Assembly (NCBI GenBank): GCA_020161335.1
Contig: JAIUOJ010000003.1
Location: 1 to 64,000 of the forward strand
Length of the DNA: 64,000 nucleotides
Direction: 5' to 3'
DNA from: Pseudomonadota bacterium
Lineage (GTDB): Bacteria > Pseudomonadota > Gammaproteobacteria > Xanthomonadales > Xanthomonadaceae
In this document: positions 41,099 to 49,400 of the stretch, one piece after another
Layout: the number at the start of each line of letters is the position of its first letter
How positions within the stretch are numbered: the first letter of the stretch is position 1
Notes under the pieces: model-generated
Database searches by the model: none
What the model was told of the DNA's origin: nothing
What the model saw: the letters and a program-made list of their open reading frames with translations, nothing else
Translations under genes and position numbers: made by a program

Positions 41099-42442
41099 AT
41101 GAAACTCCCTGTACAAGCTCCACAACTATCTGATTTGCTTGGAAAATCAGCAGATATTGGGTGGCTGTTGAGTCATCCTGTCGGCCCTGAGGTGAATGGT
41201 GCATATTTGCATTGGGATCATCTTAGGCACCGGCCGGCTCCTGAAGGCATGACTTCAGAGCAGTGGTGGGCAGGGGTCAAGCTTACGCGTTCAGGATTGG
41301 CAAGAGCTTTGCCCTTGCATGACAAGACTGACCGTCCATTTTCGGTCTCACTCACGGACACGATGCTGCGCAAGTTGCATTTTCTGGACCGAGAGGCCGC
41401 TGGTCTGATCTTGGGTGCAGACCAAGACGATGATGGCTCTATTCAACGCAAGCATCTGTTGCGCTCATTGATTGAAGAGGCAATGACGTCGTCACAACTT
41501 GAGGGCGCGTCAACGACACGGCGAGTAGCCAAGGAGTTGCTGTCGACGGGGCGTGCGCCCCGCGACCGTAGTGAGCAGATGATTTTTAACAACTTTGCGA
41601 CCATGCAATCTTTGGCGGGTGCGCGAGAAAAACCGCTTACTCAGGGAATGATTTTTGACATCCATCGTCGCTTGATGCGCGACGCTATGGATGATCCTCG
41701 TGATATTGGTCGGTTTAGAACTGCTACGGATGACGTTGTCGCATTTGACAAGGCCGATCCATCACGAGTTCTACACATACCACCAGCAGCAGTAGAGTTG
41801 CCGAATCGTATGCAAGCGCTGTGCGATTTTGCGAATGATGGGGGGGAAGAGGCATTCCTGCATCCGATCGTCAAGGCGATCATGTTGCATTTTATGATTG
41901 GGTACGACCATCCATTTTGTGACGGGAATGGACGAACTGCTCGTGCACTTTTCTATTGGTCAATGCTCCGTTCCGGATATTGGCTGAGTGAGTATGTTTC
42001 CATTTCAAGTGTCTTGAAAAGGGCGCCGGAAGCTTACGTGCGCGCATACCTGCATAGTGAAAGTGATGGTGCCGATGCCAGCTACTTCGTTGCGCACCAG
42101 CTGGATGTAATCATTAATGCAGTTAATAGTCTGCGCGACTATCTAGCGCGAAAAAGTAAGGAGCGCAAGCGGGCGGAAACGCTGCTCCGTCCAAACTCTC
42201 AATTTGGCGGAGCACTGAATCATCGTCAGAGAGCGCTGCTTTTGCATGCCATCCGGCATTCCGATTCAGAATACACGATCAGTCGACATCAAGCCGCTCA
42301 GCAGGTTACATACGCTACTGCGCGATCTGACTTGCTCGGACTGGCTGGATTAGAATTGCTTACGCAATACAAGCGCGGAAAAGGCTATGTATTTAGACCG
42401 ATTGCAGATCTGTCAAAAAAGTTGAACGCGCCAAACCAGTAA
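41099..42442 (+). CDS. Fic-family protein with C-terminal winged-helix-like part
   Basis: A 447-aa Fic enzyme, expected to transfer AMP (or another nucleotide part) to a protein hydroxyl group. The active loop is HPFCDGNGRTAR starting at His271, fully canonical. An N-terminal self-inhibition motif SSQLEG (Ser131 to Gly136, with Glu135) precedes the Fic core, the class II arrangement. The last 80 residues (LNHRQRALLLHAIRHSD onward) resemble a winged helix and may bind DNA. GC content, about 42-45% in the lines I counted, is far below the surroundings, and rare-for-host codons such as AAT, TTT and AGT are common, indicating horizontal acquisition. It has no evident antitoxin gene. The start lies at the edge of a perfect palindrome, suggesting self-regulation. 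Confidence 0.9.
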   Translation: MKLPVQAPQLSDLLGKSADIGWLLSHPVGPEVNGAYLHWDHLRHRPAPEGMTSEQWWAGVKLTRSGLARALPLHDKTDRPFSVSLTDTMLRKLHFLDREAAGLILGADQDDDGSIQRKHLLRSLIEEAMTSSQLEGASTTRRVAKELLSTGRAPRDRSEQMIFNNFATMQSLAGAREKPLTQGMIFDIHRRLMRDAMDDPRDIGRFRTATDDVVAFDKADPSRVLHIPPAAVELPNRMQALCDFANDGGEEAFLHPIVKAIMLHFMIGYDHPFCDGNGRTARALFYWSMLRSGYWLSEYVSISSVLKRAPEAYVRAYLHSESDGADASYFVAHQLDVIINAVNSLRDYLARKSKERKRAETLLRPNSQFGGALNHRQRALLLHAIRHSDSEYTISRHQAAQQVTYATARSDLLGLAGLELLTQYKRGKGYVFRPIADLSKKLNAPNQ

Positions 42443-42475
42443 GTGAGTGAATGGGCTCGAGACTTGATCGTAAAA

Positions 42476-42500
42476 GGGTCAGGTTCAATTTTCGGTCCCA
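42476..42500 (+). repeat. Short repeat flanking the DUF3883 gene (left copy)
   Basis: GGGTCAGGTTCAATTTTCGG continues as TCCCA. A related sequence (GAGTCAGAGCCAACTTTCGG, then CCCC) lies at 43512-43535; 18 of 24 aligned bases agree and both are in the same direction. Such GGGTCAG...TTTTCGG segments are frequent near mobile repeats in xanthomonad intergenic DNA. No transposase is present. Confidence 0.45.
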
Positions 42501-42520
42501 TCATTGCTCGTCGGCGACGC

Positions 42521-43372
42521 CTACCCCGTTAACTGTGCCAAGAAGGTCGTCGTATCCAGCTTGCAGTGGGCATCGATGGCACCGGGTAGGTTGAATACGC
42601 GCGGGCGCTTGCGGAACTCGAATACGCGATAGAGCTGGTAGCGCTCGGAATCGGCGTTGGAGCGGGCCAGCTCGTTCCGCGACACGAAGAAGGGCGTGAG
42701 TTCGCCAAAGGCCGTGGTCTTGACCTCGATCAGGCGCTCGCGGCCGTCCGTCTCAAAGGACAGCACATCGAAACCAAGGCCATCCCCCTGCGTCTCCGAC
42801 ACGTGCTCGATGCGGTTGGCAAGCGTCTTGTAGCCCGCCGCGTGCAGCCGCTGCGCCTCCAGCTCCATCACGAACAGCTCGCCGGCCTTGCCTAGCGATC
42901 GGTTGTGCGATTCGCGGGCGAGATAGTCGCGACGTGCCGGCGAGAAGCGCGGTGCGTACTGCGATGGTGCTTCTTTCACGCGCTTGGGCTCGGGCCTCGG
43001 AACCCATGCACCTACATCCATCGGTGTCTCGGTAACCGTGGCCGGCCGTGTGACGGCGTGCTCCGCTGCCACCTGCAGGGTCTGGCGCCCAAGCAACTGT
43101 GCCTCGATCACCTCGAGCAACAACAGCTGATAGTTCGCCAAGGCCTTGTAGCCACTGACGGTTGGCCACTGCAGTTCCTGCATCACGGCGCTGACGTTAC
43201 GAAACTTGTACTCGACCGAGGCCTTACTGCGCCCGTCCAGCTTCTGCATCAGCGCCTGGATGCGGGCCGACTTGTTGAATTGCTGGCCGTTGAGCTCCAG
43301 CTCGAGCATCTGCAGGTAATCGGCAACGCACGCCTCAACCTCCAGCCGCGACCAGTCTTCGCCTGTCGCCAC
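42521..43372 (-). CDS. DUF3883 domain protein, restriction-endonuclease-like
   Basis: A 283-aa cytoplasmic protein. Residues about 1-100 are helical and resemble the N-terminal part of HNH/DUF3883 defence-type proteins (ARIQALMQKLDGRSKASVEY). The C-terminal half holds a DUF3883/Mrr-like nuclease fold: SLGKAGELFVMELEAQRLH, GLGFDVLSFETDGRE and LIEVKTTAFGELTPF, giving the D...E-x-K set of PD-(D/E)XK nucleases. SRNELARSNADSERYQLYRV is the characteristic C-terminal block. ATG 43372 has AGGGGAGAT upstream. It is an isolated gene next to the fic gene and flanked by related repeats, so an acquired defence or DNA-processing gene is likely. No methylase or helicase partner is nearby. Confidence 0.8.
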   Translation of the reverse strand: MATGEDWSRLEVEACVADYLQMLELELNGQQFNKSARIQALMQKLDGRSKASVEYKFRNVSAVMQELQWPTVSGYKALANYQLLLLEVIEAQLLGRQTLQVAAEHAVTRPATVTETPMDVGAWVPRPEPKRVKEAPSQYAPRFSPARRDYLARESHNRSLGKAGELFVMELEAQRLHAAGYKTLANRIEHVSETQGDGLGFDVLSFETDGRERLIEVKTTAFGELTPFFVSRNELARSNADSERYQLYRVFEFRKRPRVFNLPGAIDAHCKLDTTTFLAQLTG

Positions 43373-43510
43373 GTGTCATCTCCCCTTGGCGCAACAGCGC
43401 CAGGGTATCGGGCGGGCGACTGCCTGACCAGGAGGCCGGCCCATTGGGTATTAGCGTCGAAGCGATCGGAGAACGCGGCGGGGCTGTCATCGCTCGGGCA
43501 CCCTGAGAAC

Positions 43511-43586
43511 AGAGTCAGAGCCAACTTTCGGCCCCCACTCCTGCAACCCCGCGGCCCCTTGCCGTATCTGCTGGGGTCTGACCCTT
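43511..43586. repeat. Intergenic repeat remnant (right copy) ending in GGGTCTGACCC
   Basis: It starts with AGAGTCAGAGCCAACTTTCGG, related to the copy at 42476, and ends at CTGGGGTCTGACCCTT (43571-43586), which contains the palindrome GGGTCTGACCC. GGGTCAG at one end and CTGACCC at the other make it an element with inverted ends. It lies immediately upstream of the serine hydrolase gene and may carry its promoter or insulate it. Confidence 0.45.
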
Positions 43587-43599
43587 GCGAGCCACGCCC

Positions 43600-45042
43600 A
43601 TGCTACGCACCCGCGCCCTGTTCCTCGCCTGCTGCCTGCCGCTGACGCTGCTGGCGCAGGCGCCTGCCGCGCCCACGGGCGAAACTCCGCCCGCGCCAGC
43701 GTCGAGCACCGCCAACGACGCCGCCACCGACCCCGCCCGCCTGGCCCTCGACGCCTGGCTGGCGGCGTTCAACGCTGGCGATCGTGCGCCGCTGGAGGCG
43801 TATCGCGACCGTTGGGATGCGGGCATGGACGTGGACCGGATGCTGGCGTTCCGTGGCGAGACGGGTGGCTTCCGCCTGGTGCGCCACGAGGCGTCCGAGC
43901 CGGGCAAGGCCCGCGCGCTGCTGCAGGAGCGTGAGTCGGATACCGTCGCGCGGATGGAGATGGTGGTGGCGCCAGGCAAAGCGGCGCACCTGGAGATCCG
44001 TCCGATCGATCCGCCCGAGGACTTGCGGGTGGCACGCATGACGGCGGGCGATGCCATCGCCGCGCTGGTTGCGAAGGCCGACGCACAGGCCGCGAAGGAT
44101 GCGTTCTCGGGCGTGCTGCTGGTGGCCGACGGCGACGACGTGCTGCTGCAGCGTGCGTGGAACCGTTCCGGCGCGCCGGCGGGGGCGCCGGTCACGCCGG
44201 ACACCAAGTTCCGCATCGGTTCGATGAACAAGATGTTTACCGCGGTGGCCACGCTGCAGCTGGTGCAGGCCGGCAAGCTGTCGCTGGACGGCACGGTGGG
44301 CGATTACCTGCCGGGCTATCCGAACGCCGAGATCGCGAAGGTGACCGTGCGGCAGTTGCTCACGCACTCCGGGGGCACCGGCGATTTCTTCGGTCCGGAG
44401 TTCGACGCCCGGCGGCTGTCGCTGAAAACGCACGACGACTACGTGCGCCTGTTCGGCGCGCGTGGCCCGACGCATCCGCCGGGCGCGGAGCAGCGCTACT
44501 CCAACTATGGCTTCCTGCTGCTGGGCGCGATCATCGAGCACGCCAGCGGCCAGTCTTACTACGATTACGTCGAGGCGCACGTGTTCGCGCCCGCCGGGAT
44601 GCGCGACACCGGCTCGCTGCCGGAAGAGGTCTCGGTGCCGGGCCGGGCGACCGCTTACACGCGCAAGGACGGTGCGTGGGTGGATGCCGCCGACACGCTG
44701 CCGTATCGCGGCACGGCGGCGGGGGGTGGCTACAGTACCGCTGGCGACCTGCTGAAGTTCGCGCGTGCGCTGCTCGACGGGCGCCTGCTGTCGCCTGCGC
44801 TGCTGGCCGAAGCCACGCGCAACCAGACGCCGTGGTACGGCTACGGGTTCATGTCGCGCGAGCAGGACGGCGTGCACATGTTCGGCCATGGCGGCGGTGC
44901 GCCAGGCATGAACGGCGACCTGCGTGTCTATCCGGCGCAGGGGCGGGTGGTGGTGGCGCTGGCCAACGTGGACCCGCCCGCTGCGGAGCGTCTGGTCGAC
45001 TACTACCTGCTGCGGATGCCTGCAACAACGCCCGTGCGCTGA
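43600..45042 (+). CDS. Secreted beta-lactamase-family serine hydrolase
   Basis: A 480-aa exported protein with signal peptide residues 1-20 (LFLACCLPLTLLAQA). Residues about 45-145 form a small N-terminal alpha+beta domain of the kind placed before such hydrolases (LDAWLAAFNAGDRAPLEAYR). The catalytic domain has S208-M-N-K211, Y300-S-N302 and HGGG at His430. These are the three motifs of class C beta-lactamase, DD-peptidase and esterase B enzymes, so the precise reaction is open. It is related in its catalytic half to the C-terminal domain of the 13864-15615 fusion. ATG 43600 is chosen for the signal peptide. The gene is monocistronic. Confidence 0.87.
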   Translation: MLRTRALFLACCLPLTLLAQAPAAPTGETPPAPASSTANDAATDPARLALDAWLAAFNAGDRAPLEAYRDRWDAGMDVDRMLAFRGETGGFRLVRHEASEPGKARALLQERESDTVARMEMVVAPGKAAHLEIRPIDPPEDLRVARMTAGDAIAALVAKADAQAAKDAFSGVLLVADGDDVLLQRAWNRSGAPAGAPVTPDTKFRIGSMNKMFTAVATLQLVQAGKLSLDGTVGDYLPGYPNAEIAKVTVRQLLTHSGGTGDFFGPEFDARRLSLKTHDDYVRLFGARGPTHPPGAEQRYSNYGFLLLGAIIEHASGQSYYDYVEAHVFAPAGMRDTGSLPEEVSVPGRATAYTRKDGAWVDAADTLPYRGTAAGGGYSTAGDLLKFARALLDGRLLSPALLAEATRNQTPWYGYGFMSREQDGVHMFGHGGGAPGMNGDLRVYPAQGRVVVALANVDPPAAERLVDYYLLRMPATTPVR

Positions 45043-45458
45043 GCGTGACGCGGACTGTCGTCTTCACGCCCTTACGTTGTCGCCGGGATGGCATTGCGGT
45101 GTCTGCAGGTTGATGCGCTGCCGGGACGCGCCGTCGGGCGTGGATTGATGGGTCGTGTTGCATCATCGTCATGGATGCGAGGCCTCGTCCTGATGATGCG
45201 CGAGACTTCAAGAATGAGCGCGTAACCCTCTGCCTGGTGCGGGCAGGCGGGGCGACAGGTGAAGTTTGATGCGTCTGGCCGAGATGCGTGTCACGGCATC
45301 GATGGCTGCAGGCACAGGGCGACACAGGGCGTCGTCCTGCTTTTCACCAGGACTTAACTCGTTTGCGCGGGCGACGGGTTGCACGCATCACTTGGCCTGC
45401 TGCAACAGGAAGCCGGCATGGGCTAGCATAAGCGCGGCTTCAGGATCATGTTCCCCAC
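45043..45458. other. 416-bp intergenic region
   Basis: No open frame has coding character. TAGCAT at 45424-45429 could be a -10 box for the downstream response regulator, without a good -35 at 17 bp. Several GATG/CATC repeats around 45155-45210 (GCATCATCGTCATGGATGCG and TGATGATGCG) can form weak hairpins. Nothing else is recognised. Confidence 0.4.
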
Positions 45459-46187
45459 GTGCACCGAAGAAGGACGCAGGCTCCGATCATCGACGATGAG
45501 GTGACTCCATCACTCGCTGTTGTCGAGGATGACGTGGAGTTGCGCGAGAAGATCATGGTGCCCGCGCTGCAGGATGCGGGCTTCAACGTGGAAGGCCTGT
45601 CCAACGCCCTGGAACTGTATCGACGCTGGTCGGCCGCGCCGTTCGAGCTGGTGCTGCTGGACGTGGGGCTCCCCGACGAGGATGGGGTCGAGATCGCACG
45701 GCACCTGCGGGCGTTGACGCCTTCGCCGGGCATCGTGCTCTACACCGGACACGGGCACATCGCCGATCGTCTGCGCGGCCTGCGATCGGGTGCCGACGCC
45801 TATCTCGTCAAGCCGCTCGACATGGACGTCGTCGTCGAGACATTGCACAACCTGCGGACCCGGTTGAGGGGAAGTGCCGGAGTGGAGGCGCGCGCGGACG
45901 GCCGCTGGTCATTGGATCGACACGGCTGGTCACTGGCTGCGCCATCGGGAAGTTCGCTGGCGCTGAACCAGGCCGAGCGACAGATCTTGCGGGTGCTGAT
46001 GGCGACGCCCGGCGAGCCTGTGCCCCGCGAAGCGCTGATTGCCAGCCTGACCGGCGACGTGTCCGGTTTCGATCCGCACCGGCTCGAGATGCTGATCTAT
46101 CGATTGCGCCGCAAGTGCCTGCAAACGTGCGGGCAAGCGTTGCCGCTGCAAGCGGTGCGCGGCGTGGGCTACCTGTTCGAGCCCTGA
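45459..46187 (+). CDS. OmpR/PhoB-type response regulator
   Basis: A 242-aa DNA-binding regulator: receiver with VVEDDVELRE, phospho-acceptor Asp68 in LVLLDVGLPDEDG, Thr in VLYTGHG and Lys in YLVKPLDMD, then a winged-helix output domain (residues about 145-240; LNQAERQILRVLMATPGE, LEMLIYRLRRK, LPLQAVRGVGYLFEP). The reading frame begins at GTG 45459; a second GTG at 45501 gives a shorter and more usual N-terminus (TPSLAVVEDD), so the true start is uncertain. No kinase gene adjoins it. It lies just upstream of the large surface-protein genes, and a kinase without a partner (58023-59435) lies beyond them. Confidence 0.87.
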   Translation: MHRRRTQAPIIDDEVTPSLAVVEDDVELREKIMVPALQDAGFNVEGLSNALELYRRWSAAPFELVLLDVGLPDEDGVEIARHLRALTPSPGIVLYTGHGHIADRLRGLRSGADAYLVKPLDMDVVVETLHNLRTRLRGSAGVEARADGRWSLDRHGWSLAAPSGSSLALNQAERQILRVLMATPGEPVPREALIASLTGDVSGFDPHRLEMLIYRLRRKCLQTCGQALPLQAVRGVGYLFEP

Positions 46188-46231
46188 ACCGCGGCAGCCC
46201 CGCGCCTGCGGGTCGTGCGGGGCGGGCGCGA

Positions 46232-46260
46232 ACCGAAACTCACGCGACGTGAGTTTCGGT
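46232..46260. terminator. Perfect 13-bp-stem hairpin after the response regulator
   Basis: ACCGAAACTCACG (46232-46244) pairs exactly with CGTGAGTTTCGGT (46248-46260) around a CGA loop. It begins 45 bp after the regulator stop and lies 237 bp before the DUF11 gene. No T-run follows, so it may end transcription with help or serve as an operator for the surface locus. Confidence 0.55.
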
Positions 46261-46497
46261 GAGGCAGACGAGATTGATGCGCCCTTGGCGCAACCCTACA
46301 GTGCGCGCGCTTTCGATGTGTCACGTGGGCGAGGTGTTTGGGTCCCCACGTGTTCAAGTCCGGTCAGGGGATGGAGCCTCGTGCTCACTGTTGTACCCAT
46401 CAGGTTCTGCATGTCCCCGCTGTGATGAACAGGGCGAAGGTCGGCTGCGGCGCATCTCCGTGCCCGTCGAGCCGCTGACTTTCCAAGGGGGTTGCAC

Positions 46498-49400
46498 GTG
46501 CTTTCGATTTCTTTCCGGCGAGCCGGAACGGCTGCCGCAGGGGTGGTGCTGGCGTTGACGGCTGGCGTGGCGGGGCTGTTGTCTCCGCCGCTGCACGCGC
46601 AGTCGGCATCCCGGACCAACGTGGCCACGATCGCGGCGCCCGCCGGTGCCAACGACATCGACCCCGCCAACAACACCGGCCGCGCCACGGTCACGCTCGC
46701 TGCCGCGAACGCCTACAGCTTCTGCCCGGCGCCCCACGGCACGGCGCCTTCCAATGCGATCTACGGCGTTGGCGCCGGCGGCAACATCCGCCGCCTGGAA
46801 GCGGGCGCCTCCAGCGATGTGGTCGTGCCTGAACTGGCGCTTCCGTCCAGCGTCACCGGGCAGCTCAACGCCCTGATGATCGACCGGTCGCGGGACCGGA
46901 TGCTGGTGCACACGCCCGGCGCGCTGTGGGCCTTCGACAGCGCCAACGGCGGTTGGTATGCAGCCACCACGACCAATGTGTCCAGCGATTTCCCGCGCGG
47001 CGGCTTCGACGCCAATGGCGTGGGCTACATGGTCCGAGGCAACAGCGTCACCCCGGAGGTCGTGCGCATCCAGGCCGACGCCACCGGCTTCGGTTACACC
47101 GCCACGCCCCACGGCAACCTCAGCTACGACGTCGCGCCCACCAACAACAGCTCCGGCGACCTGGCTTTCGACGGCGATGGCCAGGGCTGGCTGGTGGCGG
47201 GCCAGGACATCTATCGCGTCGACTTCATCAACCCCAACCCGGTCGCGGTGCGCCAGGCGCGCCCACTGTTCAACGGTTCACCGGTGACGTGGAACTGGGC
47301 GGGTGCGGCGTTCGGCCCGGACGGCCTGCTGTACCTCGGGCGCAACGACACGGGTTACTACCGCTACGACCCCGCCACGGGCGCGGTCACGGCGGTTGCC
47401 ACGCTGCCCAACGACCAGTCGCGCGACCTCGCCTCCTGTGCCTTCCCGGTGCCCCCCGAAGCCGAACTGGGCGTCGTCAAGTCGCTGGCGCAGGTCAACG
47501 GCGTGGCTTACGTGCCGGGCAGTCCGGTGTCCGCCGGCGACGTGCTGACCTACGCCATCACCCTCGGCAACACCGGCGCGGCCGTCGGCACGCTGTATCC
47601 GGGTAACGTGCTCGAAACCGTGCCCGCCAATACCACCTACGTGGCCGCCGGCAACGCGTTCACGCAGGCCGCGGGCGCGCAATGGACGATCGCCAGTGCG
47701 GTCAACGTGCCGGCGGGCGGCAATGCCGTGCTGAACTTCGTGGTGCGTGTGAATGATCCGTTGCCCGCCGGCGTCACCAGCGTGGCCAACAACGTCACCT
47801 TCGCGCCCGGCGAACCCATCGACTGCGCCGATCCGGACAACACCTGCTCGGTGACGACACCGGTCGGGCCGAACATCGCCACCACCAAGACCTCGAATCC
47901 GGCCACTGGCAGCAACGTCAATCCCGGCCAGACCATCACCTACACGCTGGGCGTGGTGGTGTCGAACGCGTCCACCACGGCACCGCTCACCCTGACCGAC
48001 ACCCTCGGCGCGGGACTGGGCTTCGGCGCGGTGACGAACGCGGGGGCCTTCGCCTGCAACGCCGCCAATCCGCTGGTCTGCACGCTGCCGGCCGGCACGC
48101 CGACTGGCAGCTATGCCGTGACCTACACCGCGACCGTGGACGCGGGTGTCTCGCCCGGCACGACCGTGGCCAACAGCGTCGCGACCGATCCGACCAACAA
48201 CGGTGGCGACGCCAATCCAGGTTGCCCGGTTGCGGCGCCATGCACCACCGAACACATCGTCGTCGCGGCACCGAACCTGGTGATCGCCAAGACCGGCCCG
48301 GCAAGCGCAGCCGTCGGCGCGCCATACGCGTACCAGATCGTCGTCACCAACGACGGCGGCACGGCGACCACGGCGGATGCGACGGTGTCCGATGTCGTGC
48401 CCGCCGGCCTGACGATCGACTCGGCGACGGGCTGCACGATCGCCGGCCAATCGGTCACCTGCATCGTGCCGGCGGGACTGTCGAACGTGGCACCGAACAA
48501 CACGGCGAGCTTCACGATCAACGTCACCCCGCAAGCCTCGACAGCGGGCACCACGGTGACCAACGTCGCCAGCGTCACCGGCGGCGGCGATCCGGACTGC
48601 GTGGCGGCGGGCGACTGCGTCAGCCCGCCGGTGGATACCACCATCGGTGCGCCGAACCTGGTGATCGCGAAGAGCGGTCCGGCGAATGCAACCGTGGGCA
48701 CGGCCTACGACTACGTGCTGACCGTGACCAACACCGGCAGCGCGGCGACCACGGCACCGGCGACCGTGTCCGATACCTTGCCGACCGGGCTGGCGATCAA
48801 CACCGCCGGCGGCTGCACGTTCGCCGGACTGACGGCAACTTGCGCGGTACCGACGGGCCTGGCGGTGGGCGATTCGGCGAGTTTCACGATCAACGTCACG
48901 CCGCAAGCCTCGACGGCGGGCACCACGGTGACCAACGTCGCCAGCGTCACCGGCGGCGGCGATCCGGACTGTGTGGCGGCGGGCGACTGCGTCAGCCCGC
49001 CGGTGGATACCACCATCGGTGCGCCGAACCTGGTGATCGCGAAGAGCGGTCCGGCCAATGCAACCGTGGGCGTGGCCTATGCCTACACCCTCACCGTGAC
49101 CAACACCGGTGTGTCGGCGACCGCGGATGCGACGGTGATCGATACGGTGCCGGCGGGCCTGACGATCAACTCCGTGGTGCCTGGCTTCTGCGCGGCAGCG
49201 GGCCAGAACGTCACGTGCACGATTCCGCAGGTCGACCTGGCCGTGGGCGCGTCGCCGGTAGTCATCACGATCAACGTCACCCCGCAAGCCTCGACGGCGG
49301 GCACCACGGTGACCAACGTCGCCAGCGTCACCGGCGGCGGCGATCCGGACTGCGTGGCGGCGGGCGACTGCGTCAGCCCGCCGGTGGACACGCAGGTCGC

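Noticed and set aside
48511..49388. Regular repeats considered as a CRISPR array
   Set aside because: The repeats are about 190 bp long, in frame and coding, so they are protein domains and not short repeats with spacers.
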